Origin: Eutreptiella sp. 'Long Island Sound 2002'
Lineage: Eukaryota; Euglenozoa; Euglenophyceae; Eutreptiales; Eutreptiaceae
Length of the DNA: 64,000 bases
Assembly: GCA_964036045.1 (NCBI GenBank)
Contig: OZ038380.1
Location: forward strand, 186,384,298 to 186,448,297
Direction of reading: 5' to 3'
The position numbers and the translations under genes were made by a program. Within the stretch, counting starts at the first letter, position 1; each line of letters starts with the position of its first letter. Below the pieces are notes generated by a model that was given only the letters and a program-made list of their open reading frames with translations, did not search any database and was not told the origin of the DNA. Positions 23,089-36,021 of the stretch are shown here, in pieces.

Positions 23089-23155
23089 GCCTGACCAGGC
23101 ATAACTGCTGAAATCGGACGGGTTCAGGTGTATTCCCAGTAGTATGGCCGTACGC
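23088..23155 (-). pseudogene. 5S rRNA, 5' part, right of element
   Basis: Residues 1-68 of the 5S gene. It carries the CATAAC variant (consensus CTTAAC), which occurs in copies 15, 16 and 20-23 but not in the left fragment, so the two sides of the element belong to different sequence subfamilies. Confidence 0.88.
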
Positions 23156-24173
23156 ATTAGCCATGGGCGGACGTTTGGTCCGCGGGCGGGGGGTGGACCG
23201 CGTCCCGAAGGGCGACCGATGAAAAATTCAGCGAAAAGGGACGCACATGGGGGTCAAGGCGATAAGAACGCCCCGAAAACGGGGAAGACGGACTCAAGTG
23301 CTGAAAAGTACGCGCCAATGGGTGCAAGCGGGCCGAAAAAAATGGCCTCAATGCCCCCCCCCCCCCCATCCCCCCGCAACCCAAGCCGGAGGGACACGGA
23401 CAAACCCTACCCCTAGCGGGGGGGGGGGGTACGAAATAGGAGGGACACGATCAACCCCTACCCCTAGGGCGGGGAGGGGGGCACATACACGGTGGGCAGG
23501 ACATGTATCTAACGCGGAATGCACCAGTACAGCGCAGTTCCAAAGCAAAACATGTTTGCATGAAGAGGGGTTTGAAGTCAGGACATTTGGAGGGATATGG
23601 CCCAATTGGCCTCCACAAAGTGGTGCGTTAGCACACGTGATTGCTTATGGAAGGGAAATCATACCGAAAAAAAAAAGACACTCAAGAAGTGTACCCCTGC
23701 ATGGCGTGTGCGTGGCATAGCGCGTTGTCTGGGTCAGTTTACGTGCATTGCGGGGTTTTTTTAGGACCCCCCACCGCTCATTAGGACCCGCCCATAAACT
23801 CGACGCCAGTGTCTCGGATTGGCCAAATGAGTGAAGTTTTGGATTCAGCGACCCCGAAATAGGGGGGTTACTGTGTTTTCCATGTCAATTTGGTACAAAT
23901 AGCCCATTTTAGTCCATGCGCGACTCGGTAGGATCTGCCCGGTTAGGAACAGGCGGATCCTACCGAGTCGGTAATAGTCACCCATATACTAAAATGAGCT
24001 CAAAATGTCGCGGGCAGCGGGTTGGCGTGGAAGGGGGCTGCCAGGAGCCTGGCAGTACGCAGTGGCACATGTGCCATGTGTGCACGTTTGGGAGGGAGGG
24101 GGGGAATCGGAACAGCGGGGGCGTGTGGGGGTGGACCGCGGGGGGGTGCCGGAAAAAGGCAAAAACATAAAAA

Positions 24174-24291
24174 GCGTACAGCACCCAGTGTTCCCAAGTG
24201 GTCAGCCACCTCAGTACTAACTAGGCCTGACCAGGCTTAACTGCTGTAACCGGACGGGTTCAGGTGTATTCCCAGTAGTATGGCCGTACGC
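24174..24291 (-). rRNA. 5S rRNA, array copy 12
   Basis: Plus-strand differences: GTCAGCCACC, AACTAGGCC and CTGTAACCGG. Confidence 0.92.
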
Positions 24292-25309
24292 ATTAGCCAT
24301 GGGCGGACGTTTGGTCCGCGGGCGGGGGGTGGACCGCGTCCCGAAGGGCGACCGATGAAGAATTCAGCGAAAAGGGACGCACATGGGGGATAAGGCGACA
24401 AAGACGCCCCGAAAACGGGGAAGATGGGCTCAAGTGCTGAAAAGTACGCGCAAATGGGTGCAAGCGGGCCGAAAAAATGGCCTCAATGCCCCCCCTCCCC
24501 AATCCCCCCGTAACCCAAGCCGGAGGGACGCGGACAAACCCTACCCCTAGCGGGGGGGGGGGGGGTACAAAAAGGGAGGGACACTATCAACCCCTACCCC
24601 TAGGGCGGGGAGGGGGGCACATACAAGGTGGGCAGGACATGTATCTAACGCGGAATGCACCAGTACAGCGCAGTTCCAAAGCAAAACATGTTTGCATGAA
24701 GAGGGGTTTGAAGTCAGGACATTTGGAGGGATATGGCCCAATTGGCCTCCACAAAGTGGTGCGTTAGCACACGTGATTGCTTATGGAAGGGAAATCATAC
24801 CGAAAAAAAATAGACACTCAAGAAGTGTACCCCTGCATGGCGTGTGCGTGGCATAGCGCGTTGTCTGGGTCAGTTTACGTGCATTGCGGGGTTTTTTTAG
24901 GACCCCCCACCGCTCATTAGGACCCCCCCATAAACTCGACGCCAGTGTCTCGGATTGGCCAAATGAGTGAAGTTTTGGATTCAGCGACCCCGAAATAGGG
25001 GGGTTACTGTGTTTTCCATGTCAATTTGGTACAAATAGCCCATTTTAGTCCATGCGCGACTCGGTAGGATCTGCCCGGTTGGGAACAGGCGGATCCTACC
25101 GAGTCAGTAATAGTCACCCATATACTAAAATGAGCTCAAAAGGTCGCGGGCAGCGGGTTGGCCTGGAAGGGGGCCGCCAGGAGCCTGGCCGTACGCAGTG
25201 GCACCTGTGCCATGTGTGCACGTTTGGGAGGGAGGGGGGGAATCGGAACGGCGGGGGCGTGTGGGGGTGGACCGCGGGGGGGTGCCGGAAAAAGGCAAAA
25301 ACATAAAAA

Positions 25310-25427
25310 GCGTACAGCACCCAGTGTTCCCAAGTGGTCACCCACCTCAGTACTAACTGGGCCTGACCAGGCTTAACTGCTGAAATCGGACGGGTTCAGG
25401 TGTATTCCCAGTAGTATGGCCGTACGC
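25310..25427 (-). rRNA. 5S rRNA, array copy 13
   Basis: Identical to the array consensus as read. Confidence 0.95.
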
Positions 25428-26440
25428 ATTAGCCATGGGCGGACGTTTGGTCCGCGGGCGGGGGGTGGACCGCGTCCCGAAGGGCGACCGATAAAAAATT
25501 CAGCGAAAAGGGACGCACATGGGGGACAAGGCGATAAGAACGCCCCGAAAACGGGGAAGACGGACTCAAGTGCTGAAAAGTACGCGCAAATGGGTGCAAG
25601 CGGGCCGAAAAAAATGGCCTCAATGCCCCCCCCCCCATCCCCCCGTAACCCAAGCCGGAGGGACATGGACAAACCCTACCCCTAGCGGGGGGGGGGTACG
25701 AAATGGGAGGGACACGATCAACCCCTACCTTTAGGGCGGGGAGGGGGGCACATACACGGTGGGCAGGACATGTATGTAACGCGGAATGCACCAGTACAGC
25801 GCAGTTCCAAAGCAAAACATGTTTGCATGAAGAGGGGTTTGAAGTCAGGACATTTGAAGGGATATGGCCCAATTGGCCTCCACAAAGTGGTGCGTTAGCA
25901 CACGTGATTGCTTATGGAAGGGAAATCATACCGAAAAAAAATAGACACTCAAGAAGTGTACCCCTGCATGGCGTGTGCGTGGCATAGCGCGTTGTCTGGG
26001 TCAGTTTACGTGCATTGCGGGGTTTTTTTAGGACCCCCCACCGCTCATTAGGACCCCCCCATAAACTCGACGCCAGTGTCTCGGATTGGCCGAATGAGTG
26101 AAGTTTTGGATTCAGCGACCCCGAAATAGGGCGGTTACTGTGTTTTCCATGTCAATTTGGTACAAATAGCCCATTTTAGTCCATGCGCGACTCGGTAGGA
26201 TCTGCCCGGTTAGGAACAGGCGGATCCTACCGAGTCGGTAATGGTCACCCATATACTAAAACGAGCTCAAAACGTCGCGGGCAGCGGGTTGGCGTGGAAG
26301 GGGGCCGCCAGGAGCCTGGCCGTACGCATTGGCACATGTGCCATGTGTGCACGTTTGGGAGGGAGGGGGGGAATCGGAACGGCGGGGGCGTGTGGGGCTG
26401 GACCGCGGGGGGGTGCCGGAAAAAGGCAAAAACATAAAAA

Positions 26441-26558
26441 GCGTACAGTACCCAGTGTTCCCAAGTGGTCACCCACCTCAGTACTAACTGGGCCTGACCA
26501 GGCTCAACTGCTGAAATCGGACGGGTTCAGGTGTATTCCCAGTAGTATGGCCGTACGC
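26441..26558 (-). rRNA. 5S rRNA, array copy 14
   Basis: Differences ACAGTACCC and GGCTCAACT. Confidence 0.93.
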
Positions 26559-27573
26559 ATTAGCCATGGGCGGACGTTTCGTCCGGGGGCGGGGGGTGGA
26601 CCGCGTCCCGAAGGGCGACCGATGAAAAATTCAGCGAAAAGGGACGCAAATGGGGGACAAGGCGATAAAGACGCCCCGAAAACGGGGAAGACGGGCTCAA
26701 GTGCTGAAAAGTATGCGCAAATGGGTGCAAGCGGGCCGAAAAAAATGGCCTCAATGGGACTGCCCCCCCATCCCCCCGTAACCCAAGCCGGACGGACACG
26801 GACAAACCCTACCCCTAGCGGGGGGGGGGTAAGAAATGGGAGGGACACGATCAACCCCTACCCCTAGGGCGGGGAGGGGGGCACATACACGGTGGGCAGG
26901 ACATGTATGTAACGCGGAATGCACCAGTACAGCACAGTTCCAAAGCAAAACATGTTTGCATGAAGAGGGGTTTGAAGTCAGGACATTTGGAGGGATATGG
27001 CCCAATTGGCCTCCACAAAGTGGTGCGTTAGCACACGTGATTGCTTATGGAAGGCAAATCATACCGAAAAAAAATAGACACTCAGGAAGTGTACCCCTGC
27101 ATGGCGTGTGCGTGGCATAGCGCGTTGTCTGGGTCAGTTTACGTGCATTGCGGGGTTTTTTTAGGACCCCCCACCGCTCATTAGGACCCCCCCATAAACT
27201 CGACGCCAGTGTCTCGGATTGGCCAAATGAGTGGAGTTTTCGATTCAGCGACGCCGAAATAGGGGGGTTACTGTGTTTTCCATGTCAATTTGGTACAAAT
27301 AGCCCATTTTAGTCCATGCGCGACTCGGTAGGATCTGCCCGGTTAGGAACAGGCGGATCCTACCGAGTCGGCAATAGTCACCCATATACTAAAATGAGCT
27401 CAAAACGTCGCTGGCAGCGGGTTGGCGTGGAAGGGGGCTGCCAGGAGCCTTGCAGTACGCAGTGGCACATGTGCCATGTGTGCACGTTTGGGAGGGAGGG
27501 GGGGAATCGGAACGGCGGGGGCGTGTGGGGGTGGACCGCGGGGGGGTGCCGGAAAAAGGCAAAAACATAAAAA

Positions 27574-27691
27574 GCGTACAGCACCCAGTGTTCCCAAGTG
27601 GTCACCCACCTCAATACTAACTGGGCCTGACCAGGCATAACTGCTGAAATCGGACGGGTTCAGGTGTATTCCCAGTAGTATGGCGGTACGC
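27574..27691 (-). rRNA. 5S rRNA, array copy 15
   Basis: Differences CCTCAATAC, GGCATAACT and GGCGGTACGC; the first two define a subfamily also seen in copies 16, 20 and 21. Confidence 0.93.
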
Positions 27692-28712
27692 ATTAGCCAT
27701 GGGCGGAAGTTTGGTCCGCGGGCGGGGGGTGGACCGCGTCCTGAAGGGCGACCGATGAAAAATTCAGCGAAAAGGGACGCACATGGGGGATAAGGCGATA
27801 AAGACGGCCCGAAAACGGGGAAGACGGGCTGAAGTGCTGAAAAGTACGCGCAAATGGGTGCAAGCGGGCCGAAAAAAATGGCCTCAATGGGACCCCCCGC
27901 CCCCATCCCCCCGTAACCCAAGCCGGAGGGACACGGACAAACCCTACCCCTAGCGGGGGGGGGGGGGTACGAAATGGGAGGGACACGATCAACCCCTACC
28001 CCTAGGGCGGGGAGGGGGGCACATACACGGTGGGCAGGACACGTATCTAACGCGGAATGCACCAGTACAGCGCAGTTCCAAAGCAAAACATGTTTGCATG
28101 AAGAGGGGTTTGAAGTCAGGACATTTGGAGGGATATGGCCCAATTGGCCTCCACAAAGTGGTGTGTTAGCACACGTGATTGCTTATGGAAGGGAAATCAT
28201 ACCGAAAAAAAATAGACACTGAAGAAGTGTACCCCTGCATGGCGTGTGCGTGGTATAGCGCGTTGTCTGGGTCAGTTTACGTGCATTGCGGGGTTTTTTT
28301 AGGACCCCCCACCGCTCATTAGGACCCCCCCTATAAAATCAACGCCAGTGTCTCGGAAGGGCCAAATGAGTGAAGTTTTGTATTCAGCGACCCCGAAATA
28401 GGGGGGTTACTGTGTTTTCCATGTCAATTTGGTACAAATAGCCCATTTTAGTCCATGCGCGACTCGGTAGGATCTGCCCGGTTAGGAACAGGCGGATCCT
28501 ACCGAGTCGGTAATAGTCACCCATATACTAAAATGAGCTCAAAACGTCGCGGGCAGCGGGTTGGCGTGGAAGGGGGCCGCCAGGAGCCTGGCAGTATGCA
28601 GTGGCACATGTGCCATGTGTGCACGTTTGGGAGGGAGGGGGGGAATCGGAACGGCGGGGGCGTGTGGGGCTGGACCGCGGGGGGGTGCCGGAAAAAGGCA
28701 AAAACATAAAAA

Positions 28713-28830
28713 GCGTACAGCACCCAGTGTTCCCAAGTGGTCACCCACCTCAATACTAACTGGGCCTGACCAGGCATAACTGCCGAAATCGGACGGGTTC
28801 AGGTGTATTCCCAGTAGTATGGCGGTACGC
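28713..28830 (-). rRNA. 5S rRNA, array copy 16
   Basis: Shares all three copy-15 changes and adds CTGCCGAAAT. The neighbouring spacers of copies 15-17 also share rare variants, pointing to local duplication. Confidence 0.93.
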
Positions 28831-29852
28831 ATTAGCCATTGGCGGACGTTTGGTCCGCGGGCGGGGGGTGGACCGCGTCCCGAAGGGCGACCGATGAAAA
28901 ATTCAGCGAAAAGGGACGCACATGGGGGACAAGGCGATAAAGACGCCCCGAAAACGGGGAAGACGGGCTGAAGTGCTGAAAAGTACGCGCAAATGGGTGC
29001 AAGCGGGCCGAAAAAAATGGCCTCAATGGGACCCCCCGCCCCCATCCCCCCGTAACCCAAGCCGGAGGGACACTGACAAACCCTACCCCTAGCGGGGGGG
29101 GGGGGGGTACGAAATGGGAGGGACACGATCAACCCCTACCCCTAGGGCGGGGAGGGGGGCACATACACGGTGGGCAGGACATGTATCTAACGCGGAATGC
29201 ACCAGTACAGCGCAGTTCCAAAGCAAAACATGTTTGCATGAAGAGGGGTTTGAAGTCAGGACATTTGGAGGGATATGGCCCAATTGGCCTCCACAAAGTG
29301 GTGTGTTAGCACACGTGATTGCTTATGGAAGGGAAATCATACCGAAAAAAAATAGACACTGAAGAAGTGTACCCCTGCATGGCGTGTGCGTGGTATAGCG
29401 CGTTGTCTGGGTCAGTTTACGTGCATTGCGGGGTTTTTTTAGGACCCCCCACCGCTCATTAGGACCCCCCCTATAAAATCGACGCCAGTGTCTCGGAATG
29501 GCCAAATGAGTGAAGTTTTGGATTCGGCGACCCCGAAATAGGGGGGTTACTGTGTTTTCCATGTCAATTTGGTACAAATAGCCCATTTTAGTCCATGCGC
29601 GACTCGGTAGGATCTGCCCGGTTAGGAACAGGCGGATCCTACCGAGTCGGTAATAGTCACCCATATACTAAAATGAGCTCAAAACGTCGCGGGCAGCGGG
29701 TTGGCGTGGAAGGGGGCCGCCAGGAGCCTGGCAGTATGCAGTGGCACATGTGCCATGTGTGCACGTTTGGGAGGGAGGGGGGGAATCGGAACGGCGGGGG
29801 CGTGTGGGGGTGGACCGCGGGGGGGTGCCGGAAAAAGGCAAAAACATAAAAA

Positions 29853-29970
29853 GCGTACAGCACCCAGTGTTCCCAAGTGGTCACCCACCTCGGTACTAAC
29901 TGGGCCTGACCAGGCTTAACCGCCGAAATCGGACAGGTTCAGGTGTATTCCCAGTAGTATGGCCGTACGC
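29853..29970 (-). rRNA. 5S rRNA, array copy 17
   Basis: Differences CCTCGGTAC, AACCGCCGAAAT and GGACAGG. The non-LTR element lies in the spacer upstream of this gene (in its own sense). Confidence 0.92.
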
Positions 29971-30180
29971 ATTAGCCATGGGCGGACGTTTGGTCCGGGG
30001 GCGAGGGGTGGACCGCGTCCCGAAGGGCGACAGATGAAAAATTCAGCGAAAAGGGACGCACATGGGGGACAAGGCGATAAAGACGCCCCGAAAACGGGGG
30101 AGACGGGCTCAAGTGCTGAAAAGTACGCGCAAATGGGTGCAAGCGGGCCGAAAAAAAATGGCCTCAATGGGACCCCCCCC

Positions 30181-30192
30181 CCATCCCCCCGT
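30181..30192. repeat. Left target-site duplication of non-LTR insertion
   Basis: CCATCCCCCCGT, normal spacer sequence, is repeated exactly at 31818-31829 on the other side of the insertion. Confidence 0.85.
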
Positions 30193-31395
30193 GTCCCAGC
30201 ACAGCATGACAGCCACGCCACTCACCTCCTGGCGATCCTCAACCGGGAATCCCATCAGTTGGCAGCCCGCGGGGCCGCTGCCCCCACCCCCTGGGCAGTG
30301 CCCCTGCCCCACCTCCTCCCTGACCCCCTCGTTCTGCACTACCGCGGCAGCATGCTCGTGGAGCCGCAATTGGGTCTGGACGCGGCCTACGATGCCACCA
30401 CCACCTCCGCCTACTTCTCCGGCCGTCGAGCTCATCTCCTTCGCCCCGATGGTACGATTTTCCACGAACTGCTGGAAGCGGACGACATCCCAACCCGTGC
30501 CATCAAGCGCGCCCTTGCATACCGGGTGCTCGAATGGCAACCGCCCCCGGAGCCAAACATCCCCATGGAGTGCCACTTCTGCGGCGCCGCCGAGCACCAA
30601 CTCTGGCGCCACGTCCGCAGCCGGTGCCCCGCGGCCTTCCTCCATCTTCGCCGTGCCCAAGCCCTCCTCCTCCACGCCACGACCCCCACTCCAGCCGCCA
30701 CCGTCACGGGGGACGGACACCTACTCGACGGTCAAGGGCGGCCGGTACTGAGCTGTACATGGGACTCACACTTCACGTCAGAGGACGCCGGCATGGGTGA
30801 CGTCCTCACTCTCTCCGGCCTATGGTACGCTTCCCCCGATGGGGGTGGGGCCTTCCTCACCGCGGCCACTCGGCGCCGCATAACGAAGGACGTAGTAAGT
30901 GCCCTGGCCCAGCCAGTCCTGACCCCCTCTGACCTCCTAGCCCTCTGGGCCACACTCCCGTATCCTCACCGCACGCCGGACCAGCCCCCGCCGCAACCTC
31001 CCACGGTCTCCGTGCTGGATCACCAGAGCTACCTACCGTGGGACTACTCCCTGGTCACGGCTTACCTGGTGCGGGGTCTGCCGTCCTGGCAAGTGCGCTG
31101 TGCAGCACAGCTAAATATTTCCCTGCCTGTAGAGCCCCAGTGGCACCATGGAGCCCCAGTGCTCCTCATCGTCGCGCCGCCGGCGGCTTTATATTGGGCC
31201 CTTGCCCTGCTTGCCCAGGCTGGTGTACCTCCCCTGTGGGCTGGCGTAGCCTTGCTCACGGCTGTGCCCCCAGGAGACAGCACCCTGGCGCTGCCCCAGC
31301 TCATGACTCCGTATGCCTGTGGCACGCTGTGGGTGTACACCACAGCAGGTGTGTCCCACCGCTGGGCCCTCGCGCCCGCCGCCGCGACTCAGTGA
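30193..31395 (+). pseudogene. C-terminal part of a retrotransposon ORF
   Basis: About 400 codons, open from the left junction (fused by chance to a spacer frame) to TGA at 31393-31395. A CCHC-type cysteine-histidine motif, CHFCGAAEHQLWRHVRSRCP, is encoded about 120 codons from the junction; such motifs are common downstream of the reverse transcriptase domain in non-LTR elements. The remainder (for example DAGMGDVLTLSGLWYASPDG and VSVLDHQSYLPWDYSLVTAY) was not recognised. About 420 bp of apparent 3' untranslated sequence follow before the tail. Assignment to non-LTR elements rests on the motif plus the insertion structure. Confidence 0.55.
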
Positions 31396-31817
31396 CGAGC
31401 CGCCGAAACGCCGTGGCGTCCCCGTGTTGTGCCAGTGTAGGGCCGGCAGAGGTAAGTCAGAGCCCCCCCCCCCCCAGAGCCCAGAGCAAGGGGTTGAGCC
31501 CAGCCTAGGGACCCCCCCCTGCGTGACTGACTGGTCCGGGGCCGGGCCAGGCGCGGCACTGCCGTGTGACCCGACGTGCCTCGCAGCCCAGCCAGTCCAC
31601 GCCCCACACCCACCTGCAGCGCGCGCGCCCCATACACACAGGTACGGCGGCATCTCCCTCCCGCGTGTGCCACCGCGGGGTACGGGGGCGGTCATCAGTC
31701 CGGTAGGCCTTGAGACCGGACAACCGAGCACCCACCGGACCAGATGTGACGCGCAGGGAAGGGCGACGTCCGTGGTCCCGGAGGTCCGGATGAGGCCTTG
31801 ACCCAACCCAACCCAAA
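30193..31817 (+). mobile_element. 5'-truncated non-LTR retrotransposon
   Basis: A 1625-bp insertion in a 5S spacer, bounded by the 12-bp duplication CCATCCCCCCGT. The 3' end is a short tandem tail (ACCCA repeats then AA) directly before the duplication. The 5' end starts in mid-protein. These are the marks of target-primed reverse transcription of a 5'-truncated copy. The reverse transcriptase and endonuclease core would lie upstream and are missing here. Confidence 0.75.
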
Positions 31818-31829
31818 CCATCCCCCCGT
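31818..31829. repeat. Right target-site duplication of non-LTR insertion
   Basis: Second copy of CCATCCCCCCGT; normal 5S spacer sequence resumes immediately afterwards. Confidence 0.85.
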
Positions 31830-32628
31830 AACCCAAGCCGGAGGGACACGGACAAACCCTACCCCTAGCGGGGGGGGGGGGGGGTACGAAATGGGAGGTA
31901 CACGGTCAACCCCTACCCCTAGGGCGGGGAGGGGGGCACATACACGGTGGGCAGGACATGTATGTAACGCGGAATGCACCAGTACAGCGCAGTTCCAAAG
32001 CAAAACATGTTTGCATGAAGAGGGGTTTGAAGTCAGGACATTTGGAGGGATATGGCCCAATTGGCCTCCACAAAGTGGTGCGTTAGCACATGTGATTGCT
32101 TATGGAAGGGAAATCATACCGAAAAAAAATAGACACTCAAGAAGTGTACCCCTGCATGGCGTGTGCGTGGCATAGCGCGTTGTCTGGGTCAGTTTACGTG
32201 CATTGCGGGGTGTTTTTAGGACCCCCCACCGCTCATTAGGACCCCCCATAAAACTCGACGCCAGTGTCTCGGATTGGCCGAATGAGTGAAGTTTTTGATT
32301 CGGCGACCCCGAAATAGGGGGGTTACTGTGTTTTCCATGTCAATTTGGTACAAATAGCCCATTTTAGTCCATGCGCGACTCGGTAGGATCTGCCCGGTTA
32401 GGAACAGGCGGATCCTACCGAGTCGGTAATAGTCACCCATATACTAAAATGAGATCAAAATGTCGCGGACAGCGGGTTGGCGTGGAAGGGGGCTGCCAGG
32501 AGCCTGGCTGTACGCAGTGGCACATGTGCCATGTGTGCACGTTTGGGAGGGAGGGGGGGAATCGGAACGGCGGGGGCGTGTGGGGGTGGACCGCGGGGGG
32601 GTGCCGGAAAAAGGCAAAAACATAAAAA

Positions 32629-32746
32629 GCGTACAGCACCCAGTGTTCCCAAGTGGTCACCCACCTCAGTACTAACTGGGCCTGACCAGGCTTAACTCCT
32701 GAAATCGGACGGGTTCAGGTGTATTCCCAGTAGTATGGCCGTACGC
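32629..32746 (-). rRNA. 5S rRNA, array copy 18
   Basis: One difference from consensus, AACTCCTGAAAT, shared with copy 1. Confidence 0.94.
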
Positions 32747-33755
32747 ATTAGCCATGGACGGACGTTTGGTCCGCGGGCGGGGGGTGGACCGCGTCCCGAA
32801 GGGCGACCGATGAATAATTCAGCGAAAAGGGACGCACATGGGAAACAAGGCGATAAAGACGCCCCGAAAACGGGGAAGACGGGCTCAAGTGCTGAAAAGT
32901 ACGCGCAAATGGGTGCAAGCGGGCCGAAAAAAATGGCCTCAATGGGACCCCCCCCCCCATCCCCCCGTAACCCAAGCCGGAGGGACACGGACAAACCCTA
33001 CCCCTAGCGGGGGGGGGGTGTGAGGGACCCAATCAACCCCTACCCCTAGGGCGGGGAGGGGGGCACATACACGGTGGGCAGGACATGTATCTAACGCGGA
33101 ATGCACCAGTACAGCGCAGTTCCAAAGCAAAACATGTTTGCATGAAGAGGGGTTTGAAGTCAGGACATTTGAAGGGATATGGCCCAATTGGCCTCCACAA
33201 AGTGGTGCGTTGGCACACGTGATTGCTGATGGAAGGGAAATCATACCAAAAAAAAATAGACACTCAAAAAGTGTACCCCTGCATGGCGTGTGCGTGGCAA
33301 AGCGCGTTGTCTGGGTCAGTTTACGTGCATTGCGGGGTTTTTTTAGGACCCCCCACCGCTCATTAGGACCCCCCCATAAACTCGACGCCAGTGTCTCGGA
33401 TTGGCCAAATGAGTAAAGTTTTGGATTCAGCGACCCCAAAATAGGGGGGTTACTGTGTTTTCCATGTCAATTTGGTACAAATAGCCCATTTTAGTCCATG
33501 CGCGACTCGGTAGGATCTGCCCGGTTAGGAACAGGCGGATCCTACCGAGTCGGTAATAGTCACCCATATACTAAAATGAGCTCAAAACGTCGCGGGCAGC
33601 GGGTTGGCGTGGAAGGGGGCCGCCAGGAGCCTGGCAGTACGCAGTGGCACATGTGCCATGTGTGCACGTTTGGGAGGGAAGGGGGGAATCGGAACGGCGG
33701 GGGCGTGTGGGGGTGGACCGCGGGGGGGTGCCGGAAAAAGGCAAAAACATAAAAA

Positions 33756-33873
33756 GTGTACAGCACCCAGTGTTCCCAAGTGGTCACCGACCTCAGTACT
33801 AACTGGGCCTGACCAGGCTTAACTGCTGAAATCGGACGGGTTCAGGTGTATTCCCAGTAGTATGGCCATACGC
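33756..33873 (-). rRNA. 5S rRNA, array copy 19
   Basis: Differences: GTGTACAGC at the 3' end of the RNA, CACCGACCTC and GGCCATACGC. The first and last fall in or next to helix I. Confidence 0.92.
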
Positions 33874-34886
33874 ATTAGCCATGGGCGGACGTTTGGTCCG
33901 CGGGCGGGAGGTGGACCGCGTCCCGAAGGGCGACCGATGAAAAATTCAGCGAAAAGGGACGCACATGGGGGACAAGGCGATAAAGACGCCCCGAAAACGG
34001 GGAAGACGGGCTCAAGTGCTGAAAAGTACGCGCAAATGGCTGCAAGCGGGCCGAAAAAAATGGCCTCAATGCCCCCCCCCCCCCATCCCCCCGTAACCCA
34101 AGCCGGAGGGACACGGACAAACCCTACCCCTAGCGGGGGGTACGAAATGGGAGGGACACGATCAACCCCTACCCCTAGGGCGGGGAGGGGGGCACATACA
34201 CGGTTGGCAGGACATGTATCTAACGCGGAATGCACCAGTACAGCGCAGTTCCAAAGCAAAACATGTTTGCATGAAGAGGGGTTTGAAGTCAGGACATTTG
34301 GAGGGATATGGCGCAATTGGCCTCCACAAAGTGGTGCGTTAGCACACGTGATTGCTTATGGAAGGGAAATCATACCGAAAAAAAATAGACACTCAAGAAG
34401 TGTACCCCTGCATGGCGTGTGCGTGGCATAGCGAGTTGTCTGGGTCAGTTTACGTGCATTGCGGGGTTTTTTTAGGACCCCCCACCGCTCATTAGGACCC
34501 CCCCATAAACTCGACACCAGTGTCTCGGATTGGCCAAATGAGTGAAGTTTTGGATTCAGCGACCCCGAAATAGGGGGGTTACTGTGTTTTCCATGTCAAT
34601 TTGGTACAAATAGCCCATTTTAGTCCATGCGCGACTCGGTAGGATCTGCCCGGTTAGGAACAGGCGGATCCTACCGAGTCGGTAATAGTCACCCATATAC
34701 TAAAATGAGCTCAAAATGTCGCGGGCAGCGGGTTGGTGTGGAAGGGGGCCGCCAGGAGCCTGGCAGTACGCATTGGCACATGTGCCATGTGTGCACGTTT
34801 GGGAGGTAGGGGGGGAATCGGAACGGCGGGGGCGTGTGGGGGTGGACCGCGGGGGGGGGTGCCGGAAAAAGGCAAAAACATAAAAA

Positions 34887-35004
34887 GCGTACAGCACCCA
34901 GTGTTCCCAAGTGGTCACCCACCTCAATACTAACTGGGCCTGACCAGGCATAACTGCTGATATCGGACGGGTTCAGGTGTATTCCCAGTAGTATGGCCGT
35001 ACAC
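34887..35004 (-). rRNA. 5S rRNA, array copy 20
   Basis: Differences: CCTCAATAC, GGCATAACT, CTGATATCGG and a terminal GTACAC. Confidence 0.92.
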
Positions 35005-36021
35005 ATTAGCCATGGGCGGACGTTAGGTCCGCGGGCAGGGGGTGGACCGCGTCCCGAAGGGCGACCGATGAAAAATTCAGCGAAAAGGGACGCACATGGG
35101 GGACAAGGCGATAAAGACGCCCCGAAAACGGGGGAGACGGGCTCAAGTGCTGAAAAGTATGCGCAAATGGGTGCAAGTGGGCCGAAAAAAATGGCCTCAA
35201 TGCCCCCCCCCCCCCCATCCCCCCGTAACCCAAGCCGGAGGGACACGGACAAACCCTACCCCTAGCGGGGGGGGGGTACGAAATGGGAGGGACACGATCA
35301 ACCCCTACCTTTAGGGCGGGGAGGGGGGCACATACACGGTTGGCAGGACATGTATCTAACGCGGAATGCACCAGTACAGCGCAGTTCCAAAGCAAAACAT
35401 GTTTGCATGAAGAGGGGTTTGAAGTCAGGACATTTGGAGGGATATGGCCCAATTGGCCTCCACAAACTGGTGCGTTAGCACACGTGATTGCTTATGGAAG
35501 GGAAATCATACCAAAAAAAAATAGACACTCAAGAAGTGTACCCCTGCATGGCGTGTGCGTGGCATAGCGAGTTGTCTGGGTCAGTTTACCTGCATTGCGG
35601 GGTTTTTTTAGGACCCCCCACCGCTCATTAGGACCCCCCCATAAACTCGACGCCAGTGTCTCGGATTGGCCAAATGAGTGAAGTTTTGGATTCAGCGACC
35701 CCGAAATAGGGGGGTTACTGTGTTTTCCATGTCAATTTGGTACAAATAGCCCATTTTAGTCCATGCGCGACTCGGTAGGATCTGCCCGGTTAGGAACAGG
35801 CGGATCCTACCGAGTCGGTAATAGTCACCCATATACTAAAATGAGCTCAAAATGTCGCGGGCAGCGGGTTGGTGTGGAAGGGGGCCGCCAGGAGCCTGGC
35901 AGTACGCATTGGCACATGTGCCATGTGTGCACGTTTGGGAGGTAGGGGGGGAATCGGAACGGCGGGGGCGTGTGGGGGTGGACCGCGGGGGGGGTGCCGG
36001 AAAAAGGCAAAAACATAAAAA

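Noticed and set aside
30109-31836. Minus-strand frames of about 200 codons opposite the non-LTR fragment
   Set aside because: They are shadows of a GC-rich plus-strand frame that has the zinc motif and ends before a 3' tail.
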